From Streptomyces beigongshangae (GTDB taxonomy: Bacteria > Actinomycetota > Actinomycetes > Streptomycetales > Streptomycetaceae), in NCBI RefSeq assembly GCF_019710745.1, contig NZ_JAHKJW010000017.1:1-64000 (forward strand): 64,000 bases of DNA. The letters run 5' to 3'. Every line of letters begins with the position of its first letter. Positions within the stretch are counted from its first letter, which is position 1. Below are positions 17,601 to 26,968 of this stretch, piece by piece. Under the pieces are notes generated by a model, which worked only from the letters and a program-made list of their open reading frames with translations, ran no database searches and was not told the origin of the DNA. Made by a program: the position numbers and the translations under genes.

Positions 17601-18282
17601 GGCGCTCGCCCGGAAGATGTACCGCTGCAACTCCGGGTACATCCCCTGCGACCCGCGGGAAGAGGCCCAATGGTGCCAGCATCAGGAAGTCCTCTGCGGC
17701 ATCACCGCCCAGGGCGACGAGTTCGGCGCCGCCATGAAGGAACTGTGGGGCGTCAGCAAGGAACTCATCGGCCTCGGCGAGTACCAGGCATGCCTGGAAG
17801 AGAAGGACTTCGAGCACTGCTCCAGCTTTGCCGCCGACGCGTTCATCGGCGGCAAGTTCAGGGCCTTGGAGAAGCTCCACGACGAGCTGAAACTTCTCAG
17901 GCGCGGCTGCAAGGTCGCCGGTAGGTCCACTCCGTTCGGTGGCTCCCTCGCCACTTTCGCGGATGCTTCTTGCGGCGTGCACAGCGTTCCTGGGCTGCCC
18001 CGAGACAAGTCGATGATCACGAACGGCCCCGGAGACTGCCAGGTTTGCGCTGAGAGGATCCGTGAAAATCTCGGCGAAGGCAAGATCATTCGGATTCCCG
18101 CACCAGGGGCATTCTTTGGCGAATACCGGGATCAGTCGACCCACAACTGGAACAATGGTTATCATGTCGTAGTGGTACTCAACGACAGGGTCTATGACGC
18201 ATTCACTCCGAGTGGCGGAGAGTCGATCGCGGAGTACAAGTCCAAATGGCAGTACGGCGATGTCATAGATTTCGGATTCTAG
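14662..18282 (+). CDS. Secreted ALF-repeat polymorphic toxin with papain-like C-terminal domain
   Basis: A 1206-residue exported effector. Signal peptide 1-43 (hydrophobic LGLLSFTLVLGLLG). Residues about 62-242 hold four ALF-type repeats (recurring AGRAALNGTADDVSKFL and EQDERV patterns). Residues 245-535 form a very long Ala-rich helix. A second ALF block (about 608-800) and a second Ala-rich helix (800-965) repeat the layout. A Cys-rich pre-toxin segment (about 990-1075) precedes the tip. The last 86 residues carry GDCQVCAERI, NGYHVVVVLNDRVYDAF, the Cys/His/Asp layout (Cys1126 or 1129, His1168, Asp1179) of papain-fold toxins, closest in my memory to Tox-PL-2. The likely action is cleavage or deamidation of a protein in a rival cell. 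The tip and next gene are visibly AT-richer than the body, as in exchanged toxin tips. GTG start with AAAGGTG 6-7 nt upstream. Confidence 0.85.
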   Translation: MNRRMNGSVLAERPPGVIRAAVLGLLSFTLVLGLLGTAPSVAAEAPSAGAEVAALAEVTPTDRGLVVDYWKSGGPGVKAAAEAALSGSDADVQAFLAAAEDMSFQDKRVSAAQLASVGGPELLDAARTALSGAPEDLEIFVSWGWEAPMQQDNRVRVAQVIDEGGPIVQDAGRAALNGTADDVSKFLQEGQYVQREQDERVQLVQVISVGGTNVRAAGRLALNGTAADIREFLEVGQFVARAKDEEHATVAELAAQAKEAGRQAAKETAAAKKESAKAVKAAELAKEAALKAASEAEAAKKDTDKAARAAGRAAEAASQAAAAAQTAINASRAANNSARVAANAASQAAAAAAGASQAASRARSAAADAAVDERNAGAALKAAENAEKAAAGADLAADAAGQAATAADAAGDAARSAVSAGTNANLAANAAVEASSYAGQSSEAAARARAAAAATKRHAAEANRAASAAEGLARKAAKAAREARDAARSAATHARNAGAAARDAAEHAGNAATAAAKSTEHANAATEAAGVATDAVTKAQEVYTLAREVEAEELLGRTNAGIERARDQREADAARTAALAGREQEDRDRQTERDRLVTEAAKPGADLAAVAGQGRELAVRVMKGGTAWARAAAEAALAGPDEVVIDYLRNGWRTAQEQDDRSYVERLAEESGTKSVRDAAEAALDGDAAAITAFITSGQYQVASDDMRVAIAQALDGAGPVLTDAGRAALNTGDPKKYSHFLLTTQPTARTQDERVRAAQLIDSGSPEVKSAARIALEGSPQTLHAFIVSGQYQAQRKDHLTATHVAQVQKLIADAAKVAALAQQSAATAQKVAATARNAAAEANEWARKADASATKAQGYADQATQHAKNAEASAASAAASARTARNAANSADAAAQDAARSATDATLSSEMAQASASSAWVAADQARRSAIEAGKDAEAALEAATGAFVIAVKKYKEEEEARRKAAVEAKQKAVNDNGALARKMYRCNSGYIPCDPREEAQWCQHQEVLCGITAQGDEFGAAMKELWGVSKELIGLGEYQACLEEKDFEHCSSFAADAFIGGKFRALEKLHDELKLLRRGCKVAGRSTPFGGSLATFADASCGVHSVPGLPRDKSMITNGPGDCQVCAERIRENLGEGKIIRIPAPGAFFGEYRDQSTHNWNNGYHVVVVLNDRVYDAFTPSGGESIAEYKSKWQYGDVIDFGF

Positions 18283-18290
18283 GGGAGTCC

Positions 18291-18692
18291 GTGGACGACA
18301 AGAAGTACTTTGAGGGTGTGAGAGCCCGGCCGGGGCTCTACGGTCTCAACAAGGCATATAGCGATACGGTCATGTTTCTCAACGGATTCGATCAGGCCCG
18401 CTCCGGTGGGCTGATGCGCGGATTCACCGAGTGGCTGGTCGTGCGCAAAGGGGAATGTTCCAGCTTCGGATGGCAGGCGCTCGTCCTCGAAGAGGCGCTG
18501 CCTGAAATCGAGTCATGGGGCTGGAGCAAGCTGGAAAAGGCGACTCCAGAGCAGGAGCAAAAGGCAATAGAATTGCTGCTCTCCCTCCTGCTTGAGTTCC
18601 TGGCAGTGCGGGATAACGTGATGGCGCTGGCTGGTATGTATTCGAAGTACCATTCTCTCCATTCAGGGGTCGGTGATCCTGGAGGAGAGTAG
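18291..18692 (+). CDS. Candidate immunity protein for the ALF toxin
   Basis: A 133-residue soluble, mainly helical protein starting at GTG 18291, 8 nt after the toxin stop, with GGGGAG as ribosome site. There is no signal peptide or membrane span, so it acts in the cytoplasm where an intracellular papain-like toxin would need to be blocked. It contains RPGLYGLNKAYSDTVMFLNGFDQAR and a GFTEWLVVRKG stretch, a pattern I recall from small actinobacterial proteins often linked to toxins, but I cannot name a family. Its position, spacing and AT-richer composition shared with the toxin tip make immunity the best reading. Function is inference from gene order. Confidence 0.7.
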   Translation: MDDKKYFEGVRARPGLYGLNKAYSDTVMFLNGFDQARSGGLMRGFTEWLVVRKGECSSFGWQALVLEEALPEIESWGWSKLEKATPEQEQKAIELLLSLLLEFLAVRDNVMALAGMYSKYHSLHSGVGDPGGE

Positions 18693-18767
18693 GGCTGCGT
18701 GACCTCTCGGCGCGAAGCGGCCCCGGCGGGATCTTTCGAAGCTGCCCGCTGATTCGGGGATCACATG

Positions 18768-18810
18768 ATGTCGGCCTTCAAGACCCAGTTGTGGTCTTGA
18801 AGGCCGACAT
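18768..18810 (+). terminator. Perfect 18-bp hairpin closing the toxin/immunity unit
   Basis: Arms 18768-18785 and 18793-18810 are perfectly complementary around a 7-nt loop, 76 bp after the immunity stop. A T-poor tail follows. It isolates the toxin unit from the ROK relic and the leftward Uma2 gene. Confidence 0.85.
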
Positions 18811-18860
18811 TGTTGTGCGCGAGGGATGCCGCTGCAACTAATGGATGTCTGCAGGTCGGG

Positions 18861-18976
18861 CGGGCCGTGCTCCAGCAGGAGGCCGGGTGCGGCACGGTCG
18901 TTCATGGCGCACCGGGGGCGAGGAGGGCGTCGGCAAGGACGTCCCCACGGCGGCGGAGTCGTTACCTGCGAGGGCG
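18861..18976 (-). pseudogene. Decayed, internally deleted copy of the ROK gene start and leader
   Basis: 18861-18910 matches 11193-11242, inside the ROK gene at the region encoding MNDRAALDLLLEHGPL, with 3 mismatches in 50. Directly adjoining it, 18912-18976 matches 11422-11486, upstream of the ROK gene, at roughly 85% identity. The roughly 180 bp between them in the intact locus, including the start codon and operator, are missing here. Orientation equals that of the intact gene. No functional product is possible. It marks an old duplication with deletion. Confidence 0.85.
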
Positions 18977-19006
18977 AAAGCGAGGGCGCCGTCGTCGGCC
19001 GCTCCA

Positions 19007-19633
19007 TTACTCCGAGGGCTCCAGAAAGGGAGCCGTCTCCAGGGCCGGATAGGGGGAGGGGAGCGGAAGGGGGCGGCCCAGGTCGGACTTGACCTCGGTG
19101 GCGTAGTACGCCTCGGTGAGGTCGTCGCCGGGGTTGATCGGGTCCGAGTAGCAGTGGGCCGTCTTCCGGCGACGGTTGACCAGTACGTACACGGGGACGC
19201 CGGCGGCGGCGTAGGTGCGCAGTTTGGGACCGGTGTCCGTCTCGTGGTTGGTGGAAGTCACCTCGCCGACCAGGGAGATCATGTCGATGGGGTACCAGCC
19301 CTTGTGGGCCCTGCGGTACGACTCGTCGAGCTCCGTCGCCTTGCGGCGGCGCACGTAGAAGTCGGGGATGAGCAGGGCCATGGTACGGCCGTCCTTGTGC
19401 GCGGCTCGGTAGCCGTTGCCCATGCCCACCAAGCGGTATCCGGCGGCGCGGAACTGGAAGGACAGTTCGAAAGCGCCGTCATTGTGGTTGTCGTTCGGTG
19501 CCGGCGGCACGATGACTGTCCCCTCGACGTACTCGGGTCGAATCGGCGTCTCGGACGCTTCTTCGAACGCGATCAGCAGATCAATGGGGTCCTGCTGCGT
19601 CATGACCGGCTCCATGATGAGTTCGGCAGTCAT
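19007..19633 (-). CDS. Uma2-family (DUF820) restriction-endonuclease-fold protein
   Basis: A 208-residue protein with the Uma2/DUF820 pattern: LLIPDFYVRR, then ISLVGEVTSTN and KLRTYAAAGVPVYVLVNRRRKTA. These carry the Asp, Glu and Lys-bearing strands of the PD-(D/E)XK fold. Family members are expanded in Streptomyces and cyanobacteria and are presumed nucleases; their biological role is unsettled. The ATG at 19633 has GGGAGAA before it; the upstream in-frame extension lacks family sequence. It is leftward, next to the ROK relic and downstream of the regulator set, and less GC-biased than core genes, consistent with an accessory gene. Confidence 0.85.
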   Translation of the reverse strand: MTAELIMEPVMTQQDPIDLLIAFEEASETPIRPEYVEGTVIVPPAPNDNHNDGAFELSFQFRAAGYRLVGMGNGYRAAHKDGRTMALLIPDFYVRRRKATELDESYRRAHKGWYPIDMISLVGEVTSTNHETDTGPKLRTYAAAGVPVYVLVNRRRKTAHCYSDPINPGDDLTEAYYATEVKSDLGRPLPLPSPYPALETAPFLEPSE

Positions 19634-19739
19634 CGATGCTTCTCCCTCGCCACGCTGTTGCCAGGCTACGTCCGTTCTGGGTGCCCCGGCAGAACCATGA
19701 GGCACTCGGACCCGTCCGACCTGGGAATCCTGCTGGCGT

Positions 19740-20021
19740 TCACTCGAATGAGGGGCGCCCGGTTGAAGGGCTTGCTGAGGCGTCGAGCGCTTTCGCCCTG
19801 CAGTCCGGGCATGTCCCGGCCTTCTTGGCGAGGAACAGGTGCCGGTAGGCCGTCACCTGATGCCGAGGGATGCCGCAGAGTGTCGTGTTGCCCGCCAAGG
19901 CGTGATCCAGGGCTGAGGCACCTGGTTCCCGGCAGGCGGCGAAGTGCGTCGGGACAAGTCCGAACGCGAATCCGAGAGACCGAAGGCGACGACCTGGCTG
20001 AGGCGTGGGGTGCTGACTCAC
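19740..20021 (-). CDS. Small Cys/His-rich protein, probable zinc ribbon
   Basis: A 93-residue protein starting at GTG 20021, only 2 nt after the DUF397 stop, so probably translationally coupled. Its core has conserved-looking metal-ligand candidates: THFAACREPG, DHALAG, TTLCGIP, TAYRHLFLAKKAGTCPDC. That gives four cysteines (one CPDC pair) and several histidines, a probable single zinc site. I recall similar short proteins beside DUF397/XRE regulators in Streptomyces but cannot name a family. The coding sequence has weaker third-position GC than core genes. It might act as a small DNA- or protein-binding partner of the regulator pair. Confidence 0.6.
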   Translation of the reverse strand: MSQHPTPQPGRRLRSLGFAFGLVPTHFAACREPGASALDHALAGNTTLCGIPRHQVTAYRHLFLAKKAGTCPDCRAKALDASASPSTGRPSFE

Positions 20022-20023
20022 TT

Positions 20024-20218
20024 TTATCGCCGACGGCCGTCGAAGGCTCGTGCGGCGGTGAACGCCGCCCAGGCGGTGGGGGAGAGCCGGAGTATTCGGC
20101 CGTCGGAGTCCTTTGAGTCGCGGACGGCGATGGTGTGCGGGACATTGAGGGCGACTTCGACGCATTCGCCGCTTGCAGTGCTGTAGCTGGACTTCACGAA
20201 ATTGAAGCGGTATGTCAA
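20024..20218 (-). CDS. DUF397 small regulatory protein
   Basis: A 64-residue protein with the DUF397 hallmarks FVKSSYSTASGECVEVAL, the VRDSKD motif, and the ending LSPTAWAAFTAA. Members sit next to XRE/DUF5753 regulators (as in whiJ-like loci) and probably act as small partners or antagonists of that regulator, sometimes influencing development or antibiotics. The TTG start overlaps the upstream regulator stop (TTGA), so the pair is coupled; no ATG or GTG fits the family length. The normal family size, about 60-75 residues, supports the TTG start. Confidence 0.85.
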   Translation of the reverse strand: MTYRFNFVKSSYSTASGECVEVALNVPHTIAVRDSKDSDGRILRLSPTAWAAFTAARAFDGRRR

Positions 20219-21096
20219 TGCATGTCCTCGCTGATGCTCTCGATCAGTCCGAGCGAGTCCTTGGGGGCCAGGCTCAGCCGTGCCGTGCGTTCGAAGAACG
20301 AACTGTACGTGGCGCTCTCGGTGTCGTTCTCGACCCACACGGTAGCGGCGATGCTGTCGACGTGGACCACGTCCACCGCTTCGGCCTCGGCGAACGAGAG
20401 GATGTTGAAGGAACCGCCGACGCAAGCGTGGCCGCCCGCCCGGAAAGGCAGTACCTGAATGCGAACATGGGGGAGCTGAGCCGCCTTCAGCAGGTGCTGC
20501 AACTGTGCGCGCATCACCTCTGGGCCGCCGACCTGCTGGCGCAGCGCTCCCTCTCCGATCACCGCGTAGAACCGGAGCGGTTCGGGTCCTGACAGGCGGG
20601 TCTGGCGTTTCGTCCGGACCTCGACGATCCCCTCGATCTCGTCCGGATCGTTCCAGAGACCCTCGCTGACAGCGAGGGCCCGCGTGTACTCGGGAGTCTG
20701 CAACAAGCCCGGGACCAGTGCCTGTTGCCAGGCTCGTACGCCGGTTGCCACATCCTCCATCGCGATGTACTCCGCCATGGCGCCCGCCTGGGGGGTGTGC
20801 TGCCACCAGCCCTTGGCCTTACGGCGGTCACGGTCCAGCTTCGCCAGTTCCAGCAGCCGGGCCACCGCCTTCGGGTCCTCCAGCCCGTAGAACTCGCAGA
20901 GCACTCGGATGTCCGGGTCCCGCATGGGTACCCAGCCCTGCTCCATCTTCACGATTTTCGAGTTGGTCGCAGTGATGGTCTGGGCGGCCTGGTGCTGGGT
21001 CTTGCCCGATGCGTCGCGCAACCGCAGCAGTTCGCCACCGAGCTTGCGTCCCAACACCGTTGACGCCCGGTTTCCGAGCTGAGCAGATCGATTCAC
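20215..21096 (-). CDS. XRE-family helix-turn-helix regulator with DUF5753 domain (WhiJ-like)
   Basis: A 293-residue cytoplasmic regulator: an N-terminal XRE helix-turn-helix (about 18-75, LGGELLRLRDASGKTQHQAAQTI then KIVKMEQG) and a C-terminal DUF5753 domain about 105-285. Family stretches in the latter are VPGLLQTPEYTRAL, VRTKRQTRL, FYAVIGEGALRQQVGG and IRIQVLPFRAG-like VRIQVLPFRAG. It is coupled to DUF397 by a 4-nt overlap and is divergent from an RsbW-like ATPase gene, the layout of whiJ/abaA-type loci. A perfect palindrome in the divergent gap is the expected operator. GTG start at 21096. What signal it senses is not known. Confidence 0.92.
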   Translation of the reverse strand: MNRSAQLGNRASTVLGRKLGGELLRLRDASGKTQHQAAQTITATNSKIVKMEQGWVPMRDPDIRVLCEFYGLEDPKAVARLLELAKLDRDRRKAKGWWQHTPQAGAMAEYIAMEDVATGVRAWQQALVPGLLQTPEYTRALAVSEGLWNDPDEIEGIVEVRTKRQTRLSGPEPLRFYAVIGEGALRQQVGGPEVMRAQLQHLLKAAQLPHVRIQVLPFRAGGHACVGGSFNILSFAEAEAVDVVHVDSIAATVWVENDTESATYSSFFERTARLSLAPKDSLGLIESISEDMH

Positions 21097-21148
21097 GGGT
21101 CCAGTGTCGCTCTGCTCGCACTGTGTAGTCGACGACGTTCACTCGTTG

Positions 21149-21162
21149 GAGACAATTGTCTC
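21149..21162. promoter_or_regulatory. Perfect 14-bp palindrome between divergent regulator and ATPase genes
   Basis: GAGACAATTGTCTC is exactly self-complementary. It lies 53 bp upstream of the XRE regulator start and about 95 bp upstream of the HATPase start, within an AT-richer stretch where both promoters should lie. It is the best candidate operator for the XRE protein to control itself and the divergent pair. Confidence 0.7.
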
Positions 21163-21256
21163 TTAGATTCTTGCATCCAAGACATCCGCCTAACTACGTT
21201 CAGTGCTCAGTCGCCTACCCGGCGGCGTCGACTGACGTACAGGAGGCCCGTGTCCT

Positions 21257-21724
21257 ATGACCGAACCCCCCACCATGTCCGACACATCCGAACCCCTCCA
21301 CGAGGACACCCTCGACTACACCCCCCCCCTCGCCCGCAGCGTCACGCTCGGTCGCCGCAGGGTCGCGCGGCTCGTCGCCGAGTGGGGGCACCCCGCCCTC
21401 GCCGGGGACGTCGCGGTGGTCGTCTCGGAGCTGATGGGCAACGCCCTGCTGCACGGCAGCCTCCGGGACCGGCTGATCCGCGTACGGATCTCGCTCACCG
21501 CCACCGCACTCCGCGTCGAGGTCAGCGACCCGCGCGGCGAGCGGCTGCCGTGTCCGCGTCCGGCGGGGGCCACGGACCAGTTCGGGCGCGGATTACTGCT
21601 CGTCGCGGCCCTGGCCGACCAGTGGGGTGTCGAGCCGCGCGGCGTCGGCAAGACCGTGTACGCGCAGTGGGCGCTCACTTTCACCGCGGCGGGGGCCGGT
21701 CACCTCGCGGGCGTGAAGGAATGA
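21257..21724 (+). CDS. RsbW-like ATP-binding protein (HATPase_c)
   Basis: A 155-residue GHKL-type ATPase. N box VVVSELMGNALLHG, G1-like motif VEVSDPRGERLP and G2 segment DQFGRGLLLVAALADQWGV. Such single-domain kinases act as anti-sigma or anti-anti-sigma regulators, and one is a usual member of the XRE/DUF397 neighbourhood in Streptomyces. The ATG at 21257 follows AGGAGG (21241-21246). The next gene overlaps its stop (ATGA). Its target sigma or partner is not identifiable here. Confidence 0.9.
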   Translation: MTEPPTMSDTSEPLHEDTLDYTPPLARSVTLGRRRVARLVAEWGHPALAGDVAVVVSELMGNALLHGSLRDRLIRVRISLTATALRVEVSDPRGERLPCPRPAGATDQFGRGLLLVAALADQWGVEPRGVGKTVYAQWALTFTAAGAGHLAGVKE

Positions 21725-22083
21725 CGGGACCGTACGCGGCCGGGGAGGGCGGCCCGCTCGTGCCGCGGCCCGAGCTGACGCGGCAAGCCCTGCGCCGGGC
21801 TGTGACCGAAGTTGTTCCGTCCCGGTTGCCCGAGTTCCTCGAAGACCTCCGAAAGGCGTTCGTCCGGGCGGGGGACGAGGGCGGCGTCGTACCGGTCCGG
21901 ATGTTCTGCCTGCGATGGGGCGTCGTGGTCGAGATCGAGCGTCGTCCCGCAACCGCGCGCGGTCTGCGCGCCGCCGAGCGGGCGATCGACAGCCCGGACC
22001 CCGCCGTGCGCGACCGGGCGGTCCGGAAGGCCGGGGACATCGTGCGCGCGGCGCACCGCGAGGTCGAGGGCGGTTCTCAGTGA
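21721..22083 (+). CDS. Small protein of unknown function coupled to the HATPase
   Basis: A 120-residue soluble protein, helical by composition, whose ATG overlaps the ATPase stop in an ATGA. The core LPEFLEDLRKAFVRAGDEGGVVPVRMFCLRWGVVVEIER followed by a helical tail resembles small actinobacterial proteins of the DUF6247 type. That assignment is from memory and weak. Tight coupling suggests it works with the ATPase, perhaps as its target or modulator. No signal peptide, membrane span or catalytic motif is seen. Confidence 0.75.
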   Translation: MTGPYAAGEGGPLVPRPELTRQALRRAVTEVVPSRLPEFLEDLRKAFVRAGDEGGVVPVRMFCLRWGVVVEIERRPATARGLRAAERAIDSPDPAVRDRAVRKAGDIVRAAHREVEGGSQ

Positions 22084-22155
22084 GACCGGTCGCCCGGTCG
22101 ACGGGATCGACGCACGGGTCCGGTCGGCGCGGTACGCATACGAGTGGACGCGCGT

Positions 22156-22190
22156 GGGGCGGCCCCCGGAAACACTCCGGGGGCCGCCCC
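22156..22190. terminator. Bidirectional hairpin terminator
   Basis: A perfect 15-bp GC stem (22156-22170 with 22176-22190) with a 5-nt AACAC loop. It sits between the convergent ends of the HATPase operon and the mscS gene. Confidence 0.9.
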
Positions 22191-22224
22191 ACATGGCTGA
22201 GCGCGTATGAAAAAGGTCTCGCCG

Positions 22225-23322
22225 CTACTTCGTCACATTCGACGGTACGTTCGCCGGCGCGGGCGCCGTCGGCGCTATCGGGGACGCCGTCATCGACTGC
22301 GGGGACGACGCGTTGGCGTACGCCGAGGGGGCCGCCATGCCCGCCGTCGGGTCGGCGGCGGCCGGTTCGCCGTCCGGCTGGAGCGGGGGGTGGCCCACGA
22401 TGCGGATGCCCGCCCGGTCGAAGGCCAGCTTGATGCGCCAGCGCAGCTCGCGCTCCACCGGCAGGGCCTTGCCCGGCATCGTCTTGGCGGAGACGCGGAC
22501 GACCATCGAGTCCAGCAGGACGCTGTCGAGGCCCAGCACCTCTATCGGACCCCACAGGCGCTCGTTCCAGGGCTCGTCCCTGCTCATCGCCTCGCCCACC
22601 TCGGAGAGGACCGAGCGGACCCGGTCCAGGTCCTCGTCCGAGCGGACCGTGACGTCCACACCGGCCGTGGCCCAGCCCTGGGAGAGGTTGCCGATGCGCT
22701 TGACCTCGCCGTTGCGGACGTACCAGATCTCGCCGTTGTCGCCCCGGAGCTTGGTGACCCGCAGGCCCACCTCGATGACCTCGCCGGAGGCCACGCCCGC
22801 GTCGACCGTGTCGCCCACGCCGTACTGGTCCTCCAGGATCATGAACACGCCGGAGAGGAAGTCCGTCACGAGGTTGCGGGCACCGAAACCGATCGCCACA
22901 CCCGCCACACCGGCGGAGGCCAGCAGCGGCGCCAGGTTGATCTGGAACGTGCCGAGGACCATCAGCGCGGCCGTGCCCACGATCAGGAAGGACGCGACCG
23001 AACGCAGGACCGAGCCGATGGCCTGGGAACGCTGGCGGCGGCGCTCGACGTTGACCAGCAGCCCGCCGAGCGCGGTGCCGTCCACGGCCTGCGCCGTACG
23101 GTTCATGCGGTCGATGAACTGCGTGATGGTCCGCCGGACGGCGATTCTCAGCGCCACGGCGATGACCACGATGAGCAGCACCCGCAGTCCGATGCTGAGC
23201 CAGGTGGACCAGTTCTGCTCGACCCAGCTGGCGGCGTTGGTCGCACTTTCCTGGGCGTCCTGGAGCGTGGGCGGCGTCGGTTCCTCAGTGGGATCGACGG
23301 CCGACAGGACGGACAAGAACAC
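22225..23322 (-). CDS. MscS-family mechanosensitive channel
   Basis: A 365-residue small-conductance mechanosensitive channel that releases solutes on hypo-osmotic shock. Membrane spans at about 41-62 and 109-127 and the pore helix about 130-162 (LLASAGVAGVAIGFGARNLVTDFLSGVFMILEDQYGVGD) match the MscS signature. A cytoplasmic beta domain follows (VEVGLRVTKLRGDNGEIWYVRNGE), then an Ala/Pro-rich tail. The GTG at 23322 has GGAGG 8-9 nt upstream; the longer upstream frame lacks a ribosome site. It is transcribed alone, divergent from the HNH gene. Family is certain; which osmolytes pass is not deducible. Confidence 0.93.
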   Translation of the reverse strand: MFLSVLSAVDPTEEPTPPTLQDAQESATNAASWVEQNWSTWLSIGLRVLLIVVIAVALRIAVRRTITQFIDRMNRTAQAVDGTALGGLLVNVERRRQRSQAIGSVLRSVASFLIVGTAALMVLGTFQINLAPLLASAGVAGVAIGFGARNLVTDFLSGVFMILEDQYGVGDTVDAGVASGEVIEVGLRVTKLRGDNGEIWYVRNGEVKRIGNLSQGWATAGVDVTVRSDEDLDRVRSVLSEVGEAMSRDEPWNERLWGPIEVLGLDSVLLDSMVVRVSAKTMPGKALPVERELRWRIKLAFDRAGIRIVGHPPLQPDGEPAAADPTAGMAAPSAYANASSPQSMTASPIAPTAPAPANVPSNVTK

Positions 23323-23605
23323 GGCAGGTACCTCCAGGCGTAGCGGCCCGCCCGCGGCAAGGACATCGGGTGAAGGGGGGTGAAGTGCCGACGGGCGGAA
23401 ACACCACACTAACGGGGCACCGTGTGCGGATCGTTGCAATGTTCGAGGGAGAGACGGTGCTCACCTGGGGATGAAGGGGGTGTGGTCGAAAACACTCCCA
23501 GCCCGTTACCGGGACATGGTGGCGCTTCCACCAGGCCGGAGGGGAGACTGACTACGGATCGTCCCGGCGCGAGCCACGCGCCGCCGGCGTACAAGGAGGC
23601 CATCC

Positions 23606-24142
23606 GTGCCGCATGTCCTGGTCCTCAACGCGTCGTACGAGCCCCTCGGCGTCGTACCGCTCCGCCGCGCGCTCGTCCTCGTCCTTGAGAACAAGGCCGT
23701 TTCTCTTGAGGAATCCGGCGCCTTCATGCACAGCGCGACCGTCACTGTCCCCGCGCCCAGCGTGGTCCGGCTGAAAAGGTTCGTGCGGGTCCCCTACCGG
23801 GGGCCCGTCCCGCTGACCCGCCGGGCGCTGTTCGCCCGCGACGGCGGCCGGTGCATGTACTGCGGTGGCGTCGCAACCAGCGTCGACCACGTCATCCCGC
23901 GCAGCCGCGGGGGCCGGCACGTCTGGGACAACGTGGTCGCGTCCTGCCGCCGCTGCAACCACGTCAAGGCCGACCGCCACCTGGGTGAGATCGGTTGGCG
24001 CCTGCGCCACAAACCGGCCCCGCCGACCGGGCTCGCGTGGCGCATCATCGGCACCGGGCACCGGGATCCACGCTGGCTGCCCTACCTGCAGCCGTACGGC
24101 GCGGAGGACGCGATGGCCCGGATCGACGGCATTTCCGCCTGA
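23606..24142 (+). CDS. HNH endonuclease family protein
   Basis: A 178-residue protein with an HNH/Zn module: CMYCGGVATSVDHVIPRSRGG (Cys83, Cys86, His95), then WDNVVASCRRCNHVKADR (Asn109, Cys114, Cys117, His119). The four cysteines hold zinc and His-Asn-His form the betabetaalpha-metal nuclease core. The N-terminal 70 residues (VLNASYEPLGVVPLRRALVLVLENKA) are the conserved cap of the widespread actinobacterial 5-methylcytosine-restriction-like HNH family. Many genomes carry this gene at a fixed place, suggesting a housekeeping DNA repair or defence role that is not established. GTG start with AAGGAGG 6 nt upstream. Confidence 0.92.
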   Translation: MPHVLVLNASYEPLGVVPLRRALVLVLENKAVSLEESGAFMHSATVTVPAPSVVRLKRFVRVPYRGPVPLTRRALFARDGGRCMYCGGVATSVDHVIPRSRGGRHVWDNVVASCRRCNHVKADRHLGEIGWRLRHKPAPPTGLAWRIIGTGHRDPRWLPYLQPYGAEDAMARIDGISA

Positions 24143-24315
24143 CGATCCGGGCCTTCGTCGTACCTCGTCCGGTCCCGGGGGGTCCGGGCGCGTGGCGGCG
24201 CCCGTCCGGGGACAGAATGTGACCAGGCGCACGTTGTCGGAGCTCTCGCGTCTGCGGGTCCGCCCGGTGGGTAGGGGCTGCCTGACCCGCCCGCACGATC
24301 GTCAAGGAGGCCCCT

Positions 24316-24581
24316 GTGGCCGCATCGGCACAGCTTCTGCTCCAGGCCCTCTCCCCGCCTCCGGCGGGCGCGGCGGACGTGCCCGCGGACCCCGAGCCCA
24401 ACTCGCTCCACTGCGCCTCCGGCGCCGAGAGCTCCTGTGCCGAGACGCCGCTCACCAGCGAGCCGCCGCTGCCCGACGCCGCACCGCTCACCAGCGAACC
24501 TCCTCTTTCCGACGCCGCGCCCCCGACGGGCGGGCCCACTTCCACGGGTGCCGCCGCGGGCCCGGACTCCGCGGGGGCCTG

Positions 24582-24582
<1 letters not shown>
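24316..24582 (+). CDS. Small Pro/Ser-rich ORF coupled to malQ
   Basis: An 88-residue frame beginning at GTG 24316 after a strong AAGGAGG site and ending in TGATG, where its stop overlaps the malQ ATG by one base. It has two copies of a TSEPPLxDAAP repeat and no recognisable domain, signal peptide or membrane span. The ribosome site, the coupling, and the absence of any Shine-Dalgarno sequence of malQ's own support translation, perhaps mainly to deliver ribosomes to malQ. A functional peptide product is not shown, and the frame could simply be a translated leader. Confidence 0.55.
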
Positions 24583-26894
<2,312 letters not shown>

Positions 26895-26968
26895 GACCCA
26901 GGACGCCGGAAGGCCCGTACGGCACCCCCGGGCGCGCGGCCGCGGGAGGGGTTCGCTACGTTTGCACC

